Below, in pieces: positions 9,311 through 18,841 of a stretch of DNA of 64,000 nucleotides. The translations under genes and the position numbers were made by a program. The notes below the pieces were generated by a model, which worked only from the letters and a program-made list of their open reading frames with translations, did not search any database and was not told the DNA's origin. This DNA is from Pseudomonas sp. MH9.2 (lineage in GTDB: Bacteria > Pseudomonadota > Gammaproteobacteria > Pseudomonadales > Pseudomonadaceae). Each line of letters begins with the position of its first letter. Position 1 is the stretch's first letter. The stretch covers positions 3,066,501-3,130,500 of the forward strand of contig NZ_CP133784.1 of the NCBI RefSeq assembly GCF_034353875.1, written 5' to 3'.

Positions 9311-11494
9311 ATGCGCGATGATCTCTCCCTTCTGCTGAACTCCCTCAACGATGCCCAACGTCAGGCCGTAGCTGCCTCCGTGGGTCGTCAGTTGGTACTC
9401 GCCGGTGCTGGCTCCGGCAAAACCCGTGTGCTGGTGCATCGCATCGCCTGGTTGATCCAGGTCGAGCATGCCTCGCCACACTCGATCCTCTCGGTAACCT
9501 TCACCAACAAGGCTGCGGCCGAGATGCGTCACCGCATCGAACAGTTGATGGGGATCAACCCGGCTGGCATGTGGGTCGGTACCTTCCACGGCCTGGCGCA
9601 CCGCTTGCTGCGGGCGCACTGGCAGGAAGCCGGACTGAACCAGAGCTTCCAGATCCTCGACAGTGATGACCAGCAACGCTTGGTCAAACGAGTGATCCGT
9701 GAACTGGGGCTGGACGAGCAGCGCTGGCCGGTACGTCAGGCGCAGTGGTTCATCAACGGGCAGAAAGACGAAGGCCTGCGGCCCAAGCATATTCAGGCCA
9801 GCGGCGATCTGTTCCTGACCACCATGAAATCGATCTACGAAGCCTACGAGGCCGCCTGCCAGCGCGCAGGGGTCATCGACTTCTCCGAGCTGCTACTGCG
9901 CGCCCTGGACCTGTGGCGCGACAATCCCGGCCTGCTGGCGCACTACCAGCGCCGCTTCCGGCATGTACTGGTCGACGAGTTCCAGGACACCAACGCCGTG
10001 CAATACGCCTGGCTACGGTTACTGGCCCAGGGCGGCGACAGCTTGATGGTGGTCGGCGATGACGATCAATCGATTTACGGCTGGCGCGGCGCCAAAATCG
10101 AGAACATTCATCAGTACTCGTCTGACTTCCCTGACGCCGAAACCATCCGTCTGGAGCAGAACTACCGCTCCACCGCCAGCATTCTCAAGGCCGCCAACGC
10201 CCTGATCGTCAACAACAGCGGGCGCCTGGGTAAAGAGCTGTGGACCGATGGCGGTGACGGCGAACCGATCAATCTGTTCGCCGCGTTCAACGAACACGAC
10301 GAAGCGCGCTACGTGGTCCAAACCATCGAAAGCGCATTAAAGACCGGCCTGATGCGCAGCGACATCGCGATCCTCTACCGCTCCAACGCTCAATCGCGGG
10401 TGCTTGAAGAAGCGTTATTGCGCGAGCGGATTCCTTACCGGATCTATGGTGGTCAGCGCTTCTTCGAGCGCGCCGAGATCAAGAACGCCATGGCCTACCT
10501 ACGCTTGCTCGACGGTCGCGGCAACGACGCCGCGCTGGAACGGGTGATCAACGTCCCGGCACGCGGCATCGGCGAAAAAACGGTCGAAGCCATTCGCGAA
10601 CATGCCCGTCACGCCGACGTGTCGATGTGGGAAGCGATGCGCCAGCTGATCGCCAATAAAGGCCTGACTGGCCGCGCAGCCGGAGCGCTGGGTGGATTTG
10701 TCGAGCTGATCGAGAATCTGACCGCGAAAGTCATGGAGATGCCCCTGCATCTGATGACCCAAACCGTGATCGAGCAGTCCGGGTTGATCACCTACCACAA
10801 GGAAGAGAAAGGCGAAAAAGGCCAGGCTCGGGTAGAAAACCTTGAGGAATTGGTCAGCGCCGCGCGCAACTTCGAGAATGCCGAAGAAGACGCCGAGCTG
10901 TCACCGCTGGCCGGGTTCCTTGGCCATGCGTCGCTGGAGTCGGGCGATACTCAGGCCGATGAACATGAAGACAGCGTGCAATTGATGACGCTGCACAGCG
11001 CCAAGGGCCTGGAATTCCCCCACGTGTTCCTGGTGGGCATGGAAGAAGGCCTGTTCCCCCACAAGATGAGCCTAGAAGAGCCCGGGCGTCTTGAAGAAGA
11101 ACGGCGACTGGCGTATGTCGGCATTACCCGCGCCATGCAGAAACTGGTGATGACGTATGCTGAAACCCGTCGCTTATATGGCAGCGAGACGCGCAATAAG
11201 ATCTCGCGCTTCGTCCGGGAGATTCCGCCACCCCTGATTCAAGAGGTGCGCCTGTCCAACAGCGTCAGCCGTCCGTTCGGCGGCACGCAGAACATGGGCA
11301 CAAGCAGCCTGTTCAATGGCACCGGCATCCCGGAAACCGAGTTCAGCCTCGGACAGCGGGTTCAGCATTCGGTGTTTGGCGAAGGAGTGATCCTCAATTT
11401 CGAAGGTGCCGGCGCTCAGGCACGGGTGCAAGTTAACTTCTCAGAAGGCAGCAAATGGCTGATGATGGGCTACGCCAAGCTGGAAGCGATCTGA
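9311..11494 (+). CDS. uvrD: DNA helicase II (UvrD/Rep family SF1A)
   Basis: The 727-residue ATP-dependent 3'-5' helicase acts in nucleotide excision and mismatch repair. Visible SF1A motifs are the Q-motif LNDAQRQAV, Walker A AGAGSGKT (about residue 34), SVTFTNKAAAEM (Ia), VDEFQDTN (II), GDDDQSIYGWRGA (III), LEQNYRS (IV), VQLMTLHSAKGLEFPHVFL (V) and RRLAYVGITRA (VI). The C-terminal Tudor-like tail VQHSVFGEGVILNFEG, which binds RNA polymerase in UvrD/PcrA, is present. Length is typical. It diverges from the GGDEF-EAL gene; the Shine-Dalgarno is weak. Confidence 0.95.
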   Translation: MRDDLSLLLNSLNDAQRQAVAASVGRQLVLAGAGSGKTRVLVHRIAWLIQVEHASPHSILSVTFTNKAAAEMRHRIEQLMGINPAGMWVGTFHGLAHRLLRAHWQEAGLNQSFQILDSDDQQRLVKRVIRELGLDEQRWPVRQAQWFINGQKDEGLRPKHIQASGDLFLTTMKSIYEAYEAACQRAGVIDFSELLLRALDLWRDNPGLLAHYQRRFRHVLVDEFQDTNAVQYAWLRLLAQGGDSLMVVGDDDQSIYGWRGAKIENIHQYSSDFPDAETIRLEQNYRSTASILKAANALIVNNSGRLGKELWTDGGDGEPINLFAAFNEHDEARYVVQTIESALKTGLMRSDIAILYRSNAQSRVLEEALLRERIPYRIYGGQRFFERAEIKNAMAYLRLLDGRGNDAALERVINVPARGIGEKTVEAIREHARHADVSMWEAMRQLIANKGLTGRAAGALGGFVELIENLTAKVMEMPLHLMTQTVIEQSGLITYHKEEKGEKGQARVENLEELVSAARNFENAEEDAELSPLAGFLGHASLESGDTQADEHEDSVQLMTLHSAKGLEFPHVFLVGMEEGLFPHKMSLEEPGRLEEERRLAYVGITRAMQKLVMTYAETRRLYGSETRNKISRFVREIPPPLIQEVRLSNSVSRPFGGTQNMGTSSLFNGTGIPETEFSLGQRVQHSVFGEGVILNFEGAGAQARVQVNFSEGSKWLMMGYAKLEAI

Positions 11495-11513
11495 GCCACT
11501 GAACATGTAGGAT

Positions 11514-11534
11514 CAGCCTCAATATCTGAGGCTG
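11514..11534. terminator. Hairpin downstream of uvrD
   Basis: CAGCCTCA pairs with TGAGGCTG around a 5-nt loop, 20 bp after the uvrD stop. There is no T tract behind it, so it may be an mRNA-end stabiliser or weak terminator rather than a canonical intrinsic terminator. Confidence 0.45.
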
Positions 11535-11671
11535 CAGAGATATGCCCTACAGGCCACTCTTTGTGAGCCTGTTATAGGCCCAAGCAAAAGCCAGAAACAT
11601 TTAGGCGCTAGCCATTGTCATTTCTCCTGTGCAACATGGCGCGCGTGCAATCCATAAATGGGAATTCCTTT

Positions 11672-12526
11672 ATGCAACGTTTTCTAAGCATCGCTCTGGC
11701 GCTGTGCATCGGGCTCACAATGAGCCTCGAAGCCAACGCAGCGCGCTTCGGTGGCGGCAAGAGCTTCGGCTCGGCGCCCAGCCATCAATCCCGTCAAGCT
11801 GCGCCGGCCTCTCCGTCGGCTGCGCCTAACGCCGCTGGTCGCCCTGCTGCCGCTGCTGCTGGCGGTGCTTCTCGCTGGCTCGGCCCGTTGGCTGGCCTCG
11901 CGGCAGGCGGCCTGCTCGCCTCGATGTTCATGGGCGGCGGCTTCCAGGGCATGCAGTTCTTCGACATCCTGATCATCGCAGTCATCGGCTTCGTGATCTT
12001 CCGGTTCATCGCCGCGCGTCGACGCAAGCAACAAGAGCACATGTCCCCTGCCGGTCATGCGCCGTTCCAGCGTGAAACCCTCGAGCAACCGGCTCAGCCA
12101 TCGGTTTTCGGCGGCTCGTCTGCAGCCCCGGTTGCAGCTCCGGTGATCAATGCACCGGCCTGGTTCAATGAACAACGCTTCCTCGAAGCCGCTCGCAGCC
12201 ACTTCCAGTCGCTGCAACAGCACTGGGATGCCAACGAAATGGACAAGATTGCCGAATTCGTCACCCCACAAATGCTCCAGTTCCTCAAGAAGGAACGTGC
12301 AGACCTGGGTGATGGCTTCCAATCGACCTTCATCGACAACCTGACCGTGCAGCTTGATGGCCTGGATGATCGCTCGGATAAAACCGTGGCGACCTTGACC
12401 TTCTCCGGCGTGTCCAAAACTTCGCGCTTCGACCAAGGTGAAGTGTTCAGCGAAAGCTGGAACATGGAACGTCCGCAGGGTGACAACCAGCCTTGGCTGG
12501 TCGCCGGTATCCGCCAGAACGGCTGA
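11672..12526 (+). CDS. Tim44-like domain protein, secreted or membrane-anchored
   Basis: The 284-residue protein starts with a signal peptide (MQRFLSIALALCIGLTMSLEANA), then an Ala/Pro/Gly-rich stretch, a glycine-rich segment and a membrane helix (about 105-125, MQFFDILIIAVIGFVIFRFI) followed by RRRKQQ. The C-terminal 120 residues form a Tim44-like domain. Bacterial members are related to the membrane-binding part of mitochondrial Tim44, but their role is not established. I chose the internal ATG at 11672 because it begins the signal peptide and has GGGA upstream. A strong terminator follows. Confidence 0.8.
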   Translation: MQRFLSIALALCIGLTMSLEANAARFGGGKSFGSAPSHQSRQAAPASPSAAPNAAGRPAAAAAGGASRWLGPLAGLAAGGLLASMFMGGGFQGMQFFDILIIAVIGFVIFRFIAARRRKQQEHMSPAGHAPFQRETLEQPAQPSVFGGSSAAPVAAPVINAPAWFNEQRFLEAARSHFQSLQQHWDANEMDKIAEFVTPQMLQFLKKERADLGDGFQSTFIDNLTVQLDGLDDRSDKTVATLTFSGVSKTSRFDQGEVFSESWNMERPQGDNQPWLVAGIRQNG

Positions 12527-12564
12527 CGCTCGGCAGTGCTCGCAAGCGAATTGCACCGATAAGC

Positions 12565-12598
12565 AAAACCCCGGATAACCGGGGTTTTGTTTTTTTTT
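12565..12598 (+). terminator. Strong intrinsic terminator after the Tim44-like gene
   Basis: AAAACCCCGG and CCGGGGTTTT form a 10-bp perfect stem with ATAA loop, followed by a run of nine T. It lies 38 bp after the stop codon at 12526. Confidence 0.93.
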
Positions 12599-12669
12599 GG
12601 GCAACCGTTGTTTTGAGAAAACCTTACGCTACTGTATAACCCGCGCCATCAAGTTAGAGGATCCAGGCC

Positions 12670-13077
12670 GTGGAAGAAGTTATTGAAGAACTGCGTGAAA
12701 AAAACGAGCGGGTACCCGTACCCCTTGAGTTGCCCGAAGATGATGATCTGGTCGAGATCGAAGAACAGCTGTTCATCAACATTCCCTTCGTCTTCAAAGA
12801 GTTTTTGCTGACTGTCAGCGACGTGGTGTATGGCAGCCTGGAACCTGTGACCGTCATGGACCCGCAGTCCCATACCTACCTGCCCGAGGTTGCCGCAACG
12901 GCGTGGGATCTGGGCGTGCCTCGCGAGTTGATCCCGATCTGTCAGAGCGGCGATGACTATTACTGCGTCGAAGAAGACGGCACTGTCGTGCTGTGGTCCG
13001 CGGAAGAAGAACTGGTGACCGAAGAAAGCTGGGAGTCAGTCTGGCACTGGGCCCGGGATGTCTGGCTGGAAAGCTGA
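12670..13077 (+). CDS. SMI1/KNR4 family protein
   Basis: The 135-residue acidic protein has the SMI1/KNR4 fold features: IEEQLFINIPFVFKEFLLTVSD, then the loop with YLPEVAATAWDLGVPRELIPI and GDDYYCVEEDGTVVLW. In bacteria this superfamily includes many immunity proteins of contact-dependent toxins and some housekeeping members; this copy stands alone without a toxin gene, so a housekeeping role is more likely. The start is GTG with AGAGGA about 9 bp upstream. Confidence 0.8.
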   Translation: MEEVIEELREKNERVPVPLELPEDDDLVEIEEQLFINIPFVFKEFLLTVSDVVYGSLEPVTVMDPQSHTYLPEVAATAWDLGVPRELIPICQSGDDYYCVEEDGTVVLWSAEEELVTEESWESVWHWARDVWLES

Positions 13078-13087
13078 GACGTGCAAC

Positions 13088-13112
13088 TCAGCGCCGCACA
13101 CTGCGGCGCTGA
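13088..13112. terminator. Bidirectional hairpin between SMI1/KNR4 and antiporter genes
   Basis: An 11-bp perfect stem TCAGCGCCGCA/TGCGGCGCTGA with a CAC loop lies between two convergent genes. No long T run is present on either side. Confidence 0.6.
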
Positions 13113-13123
13113 AAGGAGTCGCC

Positions 13124-14876
13124 TCAATGCTCGGGCGGCTCCTGATGGTTACCCAAGGTTTCCAGCAAAGCGATCTGCATCCGCGTATGTACACGGATGC
13201 ACCAGCGCCACAACACCGCGGCAACGATAGTGGCCACCACCCCAATCACCAGCAGTAATTCGTTAGTCGGCAGGATGCTCGCCGACAGCGCAGCCAGCAG
13301 CAGGAAAATCACCAACATCGACAGCAAAGGGATCACTTCTGCGATCACCCGACGCACGCGTTCGGTGTGGCGTCCGGCCATGGCGGGCTTAACGCTCATC
13401 TCGGCCAACAACATCGAAAGCGCCTTGAGCTTGCGGTAGGCCGCGATCAAAAACGGCAGCGACACCACCCCAGATCAACGCCTTGTGTTGGCTGTCATCG
13501 CGGGGCCAGTCGCTCAAATAACCGCCAATGCCCTCGGCGAAGTAACCGCCACAGAAGAAAATCGCCACCACCAGCGCCAGATTGACCCCGACCTGCAACA
13601 AAATCCTGCGGATCATCGACGCCAGCAACGCGCCCTGCCCCTGTGGCTGGATACTGCGCAGCCATTCCCCATACAGCCCGAAGACCCGCGCGATACGCTT
13701 AGGCATCATTGCCGCGAGCTTCATCGATAAAGGGTCCGCCGAGCGGATCAGGTAAGGCGTCAGCAAGGTGGTGATCACCGATACCGCCACTGCCACCGGA
13801 TAGAGAAAATCGCTGGTGACCTGCAACGTCATGCCGAGGGCGGCGATGATGAAAGAGAACTCGCCGATTTGCGACAAACCCATGCCAACCCGCAAGGACG
13901 TGCGCCCATCATTCCCGGCGATAAAGGCACCCAGGCCACACGACAGCATCTTGCCCAGCACCACAGCGACACTGATCACGGCAATCGGCCAGGCGTAATC
14001 GAGAAGGATTTTCGGGTCGATCATCAAACCGATGGCAACGAAGAAAATTGCACTGAACATGTCGCGAACAGGTTCAATCAGCTGCTCTATTTTCAGCAAC
14101 TGCCGCGATTCCGCCATGATCGCACCAATCAGAAAAGCGCCCAGCACCATGCTGTATTCAAGCTTGGCCACCAGTAGGCAAAATCCGAAACACAGACCGA
14201 GTACCGTCACCAAAAGCATTTCATTGCTTTCAAATCTAGCCACATACGCCAACAGGCGCGGGACCAGAAGAATACCGATCACCAGCGCTACAACCATAAA
14301 CAGCGACAGCTTGCCGACGGTGGAAAATACCTCGCCGGAACTCACGGAGCCGCTGACCGCGATGCCGGACAGCAAGGCAATAATGCCAATACCGAGAATG
14401 TCTTCGACGATCAGGATCCCAAAAATCAGCTGGGCAAAACGCTGATTTTTCATCTTCAGGTCGTTCAACGCTTTGACGATGATGGTGGTTGAAGAAATCG
14501 CCAGAATCGCCCCGAGAAACAGCGAGTCCATGGCGTTCCAGTTGAAGAAACGCCCGATTTCGTAGCCGATCCAGATCATCAGCACGATTTCCAGAAAAGC
14601 CGCGATAAAGGCCGTGGCACCGACCTTGAACAGCTTGCGCAGGCTGAATTCCAGGCCCAGACAGAACATCAGGAAAATAACACCCAGCTCGGCCAAGGTC
14701 TTGATTGTATCCTCGTCGTGGATCAGGCCGAACGGCGGTGTGTGCGGGCCGATAATGAAACCGGCAACGATATAGCCCAGGACCACGGGCTGTTTCAGAC
14801 GATGAAAAAGGACCGTTACGACGCCGGCGACCAGCATGATTACCGCCAGGTCCTGGATAAAACTGATGGCATGCAT
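13124..14876 (-). pseudogene. CPA2-type cation/proton antiporter, frameshifted near the C-terminus
   Basis: Residues 1-395 form a Na+/H+ exchanger-type membrane domain with about 12 helices (FLMFCLGLEFSLRKL, DILGIGIIALLSG, LIGAIMAES, ALGMTL), followed by further hydrophobic segments and a soluble tail. No TrkA_N/RCK domain is seen. In the present sequence the frame breaks at the CCCC run 13468-13471: the first frame reads ...ALIWG then runs into unrelated sequence stopping at 13389, while the continuation VVSLPFLIAAYRKLKAL lies in the next frame and ends at 13124. Restoring one G (minus strand) gives a continuous protein of about 584 residues. AAGGAG lies 9 bp before the ATG. It may be a sequencing error. 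Confidence 0.8.
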
Positions 14877-15115
14877 GGCGTGAAACTCCTTTTTTATGCG
14901 CTGAAAAACCCGACTCCAATGTAGGAAGTACCCGCGACCAAGGCTTTTTGCAGGTTAACACCGCACCTCTACGGAGAAAGTCGGTGCAATATATGGAAAC
15001 AGATGGGCGCTTCGGCGTGACGGCGGCGGGTCCGCCAGCGTCCGGATAACTGATCTACAAGAACGCGAGCACCAGCATAGGTGCACTTCTGACACACCCA
15101 CCCTGTGAGCACGCT

Positions 15116-15601
15116 ATGGAACCCGGAAACACCCAGCTGTCGATGACTGTATTGATGACCCCGGACATGGCCAACTTCTCTGGCAACGTGCATGGCGGCA
15201 CCCTGCTCAAGTACCTCGATGAGGTCGCTTATGCCTGCGCCAGCCGTTATGCCGGGCGTTATGTGGTAACCCTGTCAGTGGACCAGGTGATCTTTCGTGA
15301 ACCGATCCACGTTGGCGAGTTGGTGACCTTCCTTGCGTCAGTCAACTACACCGGCAATACCTCGATGGAAGTGGGGATCAAAGTCGTCACCGAGAACATC
15401 CGCGAACGTTCGGTGCGCCACACTAACAGCTGCTTTTTCACCATGGTGGCGATAGACGACGAGCGCAAACCCGCTGCCGTACCTCCACTGGAACCGGCCA
15501 ACAGTGAAGACAAACGTCGCTTCCTCCAGGCCAAGCAACGGCGGCAGATTCGTCAGGAGCTAGAAAAACGCTATCAGGACATCAAGGACGAAGCGCCTTA
15601 A
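15116..15601 (+). CDS. Acyl-CoA thioesterase (hot-dog fold, YciA/BACH type)
   Basis: The 161-residue protein hydrolyses acyl-CoA to free acid and CoA. The hot-dog thioesterase core is clear: MTPDMANFSGNVHGGTLLKY with the HGG motif and aspartate (LDEVAYACASRYAG), then SVDQVIFREPIHVGE. The basic/acidic tail from residue 125 (KQRRQIRQELEKR) is predicted helical. It is monocistronic, divergent from the antiporter with 239 bp between them, and followed by an 11-bp hairpin. Confidence 0.9.
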   Translation: MEPGNTQLSMTVLMTPDMANFSGNVHGGTLLKYLDEVAYACASRYAGRYVVTLSVDQVIFREPIHVGELVTFLASVNYTGNTSMEVGIKVVTENIRERSVRHTNSCFFTMVAIDDERKPAAVPPLEPANSEDKRRFLQAKQRRQIRQELEKRYQDIKDEAP

Positions 15602-15611
15602 GCGCCCACCG

Positions 15612-15643
15612 GGTCCGCTCGACGCGCACGCATCGAGCGGACC
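15612..15643. terminator. Hairpin after the thioesterase gene
   Basis: GGTCCGCTCGA pairs perfectly with TCGAGCGGACC (11 bp, 10-nt loop), beginning 10 bp after the stop. There is no T tract, so termination strength is uncertain. Confidence 0.55.
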
Positions 15644-15744
15644 GCAAGCAAAGAAAGCAACAGGGATGAAATTTAAGCTGCACGGTATGACTGTAAATCG
15701 TCAGACCCAGTTAAGCTGGACGTTCTTTGTTGGAGCACTTTTTC

Positions 15745-16137
15745 ATGCTGACCTTGGGCAACCTTTTTGTGCTGATGCTGCTGGCCACGGGCGGCGCCTG
15801 GCTGTGGCATTCCCATGGTTTGCGCGAGCGAGCACTGGCGCGAGTCAAGCAACACTGTGCCAAACTCGACGTCGAGCTGCTGGACGGCAATGTCGCTCTA
15901 CGGCGTATAACGTTCGCCCGCGATGCCAACGGCAGAAAGCGCCTGGCCCGTGTGTATAACTTCGAATTCACCGTCACCGGCGAGCAACGCCACCCCGGCA
16001 CCATCACCATGTTCGGCGCACACACCGCACTCATTGAGCTGGCGCCCTACCCGTTCGAAATCAAAACTCCGCCACCCAGCGCCAATGTGATCGAGATGAG
16101 TCAATGGCGTCAGGAACACAATAAGCGGAAACAATGA
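15745..16137 (+). CDS. DUF3301 single-pass membrane protein
   Basis: This 130-residue protein has one N-terminal membrane helix (MLTLGNLFVLMLLATGGAWL) followed by HSHGLRERALARVKQHC, LLDGNVALRRI, and YNFEFTVTGEQRHPGTITM, all features of DUF3301. Function is unknown. The ATG at 15745 has GGAG 9 bp upstream and begins the helix; upstream TTG codons would add six residues. Confidence 0.8.
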   Translation: MLTLGNLFVLMLLATGGAWLWHSHGLRERALARVKQHCAKLDVELLDGNVALRRITFARDANGRKRLARVYNFEFTVTGEQRHPGTITMFGAHTALIELAPYPFEIKTPPPSANVIEMSQWRQEHNKRKQ

Positions 16138-16162
16138 GCCCGTCGGTATAACGGTTCCCCGT

Positions 16163-16538
16163 TGTGGATAACTCGCTTTAGAGCAAGCAGACAGCCAGTC
16201 CCGCTTGCAACGCGGCCTCGTCCTGAGGCGCGGTGAATATCAGTTCCAGCCGTGAATCGCGGCGCCATTCACTGTTTTGCCAATGAATGGCCGCACCATC
16301 CAGCGCATTACCGGACAACCAACCCGCGTTGCTGTGGATAACCAGCTTGGCCCGTCGCCAATCCAGGCTATTGAGCCACTGCTGCACGCGCATCAGCTCG
16401 AATTGCTGGCTCGGATGCCAGCGCCAACCAATACTCCAGCCTTCCGCCTGGCCTTGGCTCAAGCAGATCGGCTGACGCGGGTCGGTCCAGATCGCAGGCA
16501 ATTGCGCCAAACCCTTGGGAGCAACAAAGTTATCCACA
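16163..16538. promoter_or_regulatory. Cluster of three consensus DnaA boxes
   Basis: TTATCCACA occurs perfectly three times: on the minus strand at 16163-16171 and 16333-16341 and on the plus strand at 16530-16538. Spacings are about 170 and 197 bp. No other perfect copy was seen in the window. The first lies in the DUF3301/COG0523 gap and the other two inside the GTPase gene. DnaA binding could titrate DnaA or affect local expression; this is inference. Confidence 0.5.
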
Positions 16539-17140
16539 GCCGCAGAGGCTTGCGCACCAATGCCCGGCAACTCGGATAACGGCAAAGCCGCTTGTTCGGT
16601 CCAGTACAACGGACGGTCCGGCAAGCGCCGGGCCAGCGCCTCGCGGGCGACAACGTCGAGCAGTGCGGACTTGTTCATCACCAACAAACCGGCATCGCCC
16701 AAGGCTGCTTGCTGACTGTCAGGCAAAGGCTGACCGGCCACCATCGCGGTCGCATCAAGCACCAGCACACACGGCTGAACAGCCAGGACCCCTTCCCAAG
16801 GCGGCTCACGCAGCTGCTCCATCAGTTGCGCCGGGTGGCCCAACCCGGAGGGCTCGATCAGCAGTCGATCCGGCCGCGCCTTACGCAACAGGCGCCCCAG
16901 CCCAACTTGAAACGGCGCGCCATTGACGCAGCACAAGCAGCCACCGGCCACTTCGCCAAGTGCGATACCATCGTCAGCCGTGGTCAACAGCGCAGCATCC
17001 AGGCCGATCTGGCCGAACTCATTGATCAAGATCGCCCAGCGCTCGTTGGCAGGCTTTTGCGCCAACAATTGCTTGATCAGACTGGTCTTGCCCGCGCCCA
17101 ACGGACCGGCGATGACATGGGTGGGGATGTTCTGCAGCAT
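16178..17140 (-). CDS. COG0523 (CobW/P47K) GTPase, putative metallochaperone
   Basis: The 320-residue GTPase has Walker A GPLGAGKTS (residues 12-20), the COG0523 metal-binding CxCC in GGCLCCVNG (about residue 70), LLIEPSGLGHP (Walker B region) and the guanine-specificity motif NKSALLD. It is shorter than zigA in this window and corresponds best to P. aeruginosa PA5532. COG0523 proteins deliver or sense metals such as zinc and cobalt. It diverges from a secreted small protein with only 39 bp between them. No Zur-like palindrome was found at its start. Confidence 0.85.
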   Translation of the reverse strand: MLQNIPTHVIAGPLGAGKTSLIKQLLAQKPANERWAILINEFGQIGLDAALLTTADDGIALGEVAGGCLCCVNGAPFQVGLGRLLRKARPDRLLIEPSGLGHPAQLMEQLREPPWEGVLAVQPCVLVLDATAMVAGQPLPDSQQAALGDAGLLVMNKSALLDVVAREALARRLPDRPLYWTEQAALPLSELPGIGAQASAAVDNFVAPKGLAQLPAIWTDPRQPICLSQGQAEGWSIGWRWHPSQQFELMRVQQWLNSLDWRRAKLVIHSNAGWLSGNALDGAAIHWQNSEWRRDSRLELIFTAPQDEAALQAGLAVCLL

Positions 17141-17179
17141 GGGGCCAATTCTTCAGAGTGACGGTTACAGGGACAATCA

Positions 17180-17536
17180 ATGCGCGCGATCTGGCTGGCA
17201 ACACTGTTGTTGATAACATCGAGCGAGGCATGGGCCGAGGCATGCGTCGTACACAGCCACGCCGAACGACTCGACGTCAAAGTCTGCCAGGAAAATCGCA
17301 ACATCCCGGCGAAGCTGTTTCACGACGGTTTTTGCCAACCACAACTGGCCGGGCAGAAAACCGAAGTGGAATACGTCGATCAATGCCCCGCCGGCGCTTT
17401 CGGCGTGTGCAGCAATGCTCAAGTCGCCAATATGCCCTATCACCAGAACATTCACTATTACGGCGTCGCCAGCGATGCGCACTACCTTAAGCCGTTTTGT
17501 GAGGGGCAGAGCCAGGGCCAGTGGCTTGCCCCTTAA
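17180..17536 (+). CDS. Small secreted cysteine-containing protein, unknown function
   Basis: The 118-residue product has a signal peptide ([19 protein letters not shown]) and a mature region with six cysteines, probably forming disulfides in the periplasm: [42 protein letters not shown] and [11 protein letters not shown]. It sits between two metal GTPases and its stop overlaps that of zigA convergently by 4 bp, so a role in metal or cell-envelope stress is possible but not shown. I do not recognise a named family. Confidence 0.7.
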   Translation: MRAIWLATLLLITSSEAWAEACVVHSHAERLDVKVCQENRNIPAKLFHDGFCQPQLAGQKTEVEYVDQCPAGAFGVCSNAQVANMPYHQNIHYYGVASDAHYLKPFCEGQSQGQWLAP

Positions 17537-18741
17537 GGTGCCACCTCGTCGTGCCATGGTCCGAACGGATCCGCCAACAGCGCCCAACTGTCTACGCCGC
17601 TGGTCATTTCCGCATCGGTCAGCAGGCAGCTGTCCAACTCATCGGTGAGCCGCGCGAAGTTGATGTGCTGCCCGATAAACACCAGTTCCTGACGGCAATC
17701 ACCAGTCTCGGCGGTCCAGTTTTCCATGATCGCAGCGGTGCTTTCCGGGTCCTGCGGCCATTCCTGTTTGGGCACGAAGCGCCACCAGCGACCGGCAAAA
17801 CCGTAACGCATCAAGCCGCCCGCCTGGGACCAACTACCCGCGTCCTGATGCTTGCTCGCCAGCCAGAAAAAGCCTTTGGAGCGCAGCAATTTGCCGTTGA
17901 TCCACTCACGGTTGATGAAGTCGAAAAAGCGCTGTGGATGAAAGGGTCGACGGGCACGGTAAGCCGTCGAGGCAATGCCGTACTCCTCGGTTTCCGGCGT
18001 ATGTTCGCCGCGCAACTCCTTGAGCCAACCCGGCGCCTGCGAGGCGCGCTCGAAGTCGAAACGACCCGTGTTCAGCACTTTTTTCAGCGGAATTTGCCCC
18101 ATCACCATAGGAATGATTTCCGCCTGGGGATTGAGCCGCTCAAGTATCGCGATCAGCTCCAGACGTTCGCTGGAACTGATCAGGTCGATTTTGCTGATCA
18201 GAATGACATCGGCAAATTCGACCTGCTCGATCAGTAAATCGGTGATCGAACGTTCGTCATCCTCGCCCAGGGTCTCACCACGAGTCGCCAGGCTCTCGGC
18301 GGCCTGGTAGTCGATCAGAAAATTGATGCCGTCGACCACGGTGACCATGGTGTCCAGGCGAGCCATGTCGGCCAGGCTTTTGCCTTGCTCATCACGGAAG
18401 GTGAACGTTTCAGCCACGGGCAACGGCTCGGAAATCCCGGTGGATTCGATCAATAAATAGTCAAAACGGCCGTCCCGCGCCAAACGACTGACCTCTTCGA
18501 GCAAGTCCTCGCGCAAGGTGCAGCAGATGCAGCCATTGCTCATTTCGATCAGTTTTTCTTCGGCACGGTTCAGGCTCACATCGCGCTGAACCTCGCTGCC
18601 ATCGATGTTTATTTCGCTCATGTCATTAACGATCACGGCCACGCGCATGCTTTCGCGGTTGCGCAGCACGTAATTGAGCAACGTGCTTTTGCCAGCCCCG
18701 AGAAATCCGGACAACACAGTAACGGGTAGACGGTCAGGCAT
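17533..18741 (-). CDS. zigA: Zinc-regulated COG0523 GTPase ZigA
   Basis: The 402-residue GTPase has Walker [10 protein letters not shown] (residues 12-20), CICC (in [10 protein letters not shown], about 70-74), [16 protein letters not shown] and a C-terminal CobW_C domain ([12 protein letters not shown]). It matches the Zur-induced GTPase class (PA5535), thought to help allocate scarce zinc. It diverges from folE2 across 100 bp that contain a Zur-like palindrome, giving joint control by zinc starvation. The ATG has AGGA 8 bp upstream and overlaps the stop of a 23-codon reading frame. Confidence 0.9.
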   Translation of the reverse strand: MPDRLPVTVLSGFLGAGKSTLLNYVLRNRESMRVAVIVNDMSEINIDGSEVQRDVSLNRAEEKLIEMSNGCICCTLREDLLEEVSRLARDGRFDYLLIESTGISEPLPVAETFTFRDEQGKSLADMARLDTMVTVVDGINFLIDYQAAESLATRGETLGEDDERSITDLLIEQVEFADVILISKIDLISSSERLELIAILERLNPQAEIIPMVMGQIPLKKVLNTGRFDFERASQAPGWLKELRGEHTPETEEYGIASTAYRARRPFHPQRFFDFINREWINGKLLRSKGFFWLASKHQDAGSWSQAGGLMRYGFAGRWWRFVPKQEWPQDPESTAAIMENWTAETGDCRQELVFIGQHINFARLTDELDSCLLTDAEMTSGVDSWALLADPFGPWHDEVAP

Positions 18742-18797
18742 CAGGTGTTCCTCATCAGGTAGCGTACGCGCTCAAAAAAGGCATCGTCGACTTTGTC

Positions 18798-18810
18798 GTT
18801 ATAATATAAC
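18798..18810. promoter_or_regulatory. Zur box between zigA and folE2
   Basis: GTTATAATATAAC has perfect 6-bp arms around one base and matches the gammaproteobacterial Zur core GTTATANTATAAC. A perfect -10 hexamer TATAAT (18800-18805) for folE2 lies inside it, so zinc-bound Zur would occlude the promoter. The distance to the folE2 start is 31 bp and to zigA 57 bp. Confidence 0.9.
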
Positions 18811-18841
18811 ATGACATTTCCACCCTGACGACGGACCTTCA

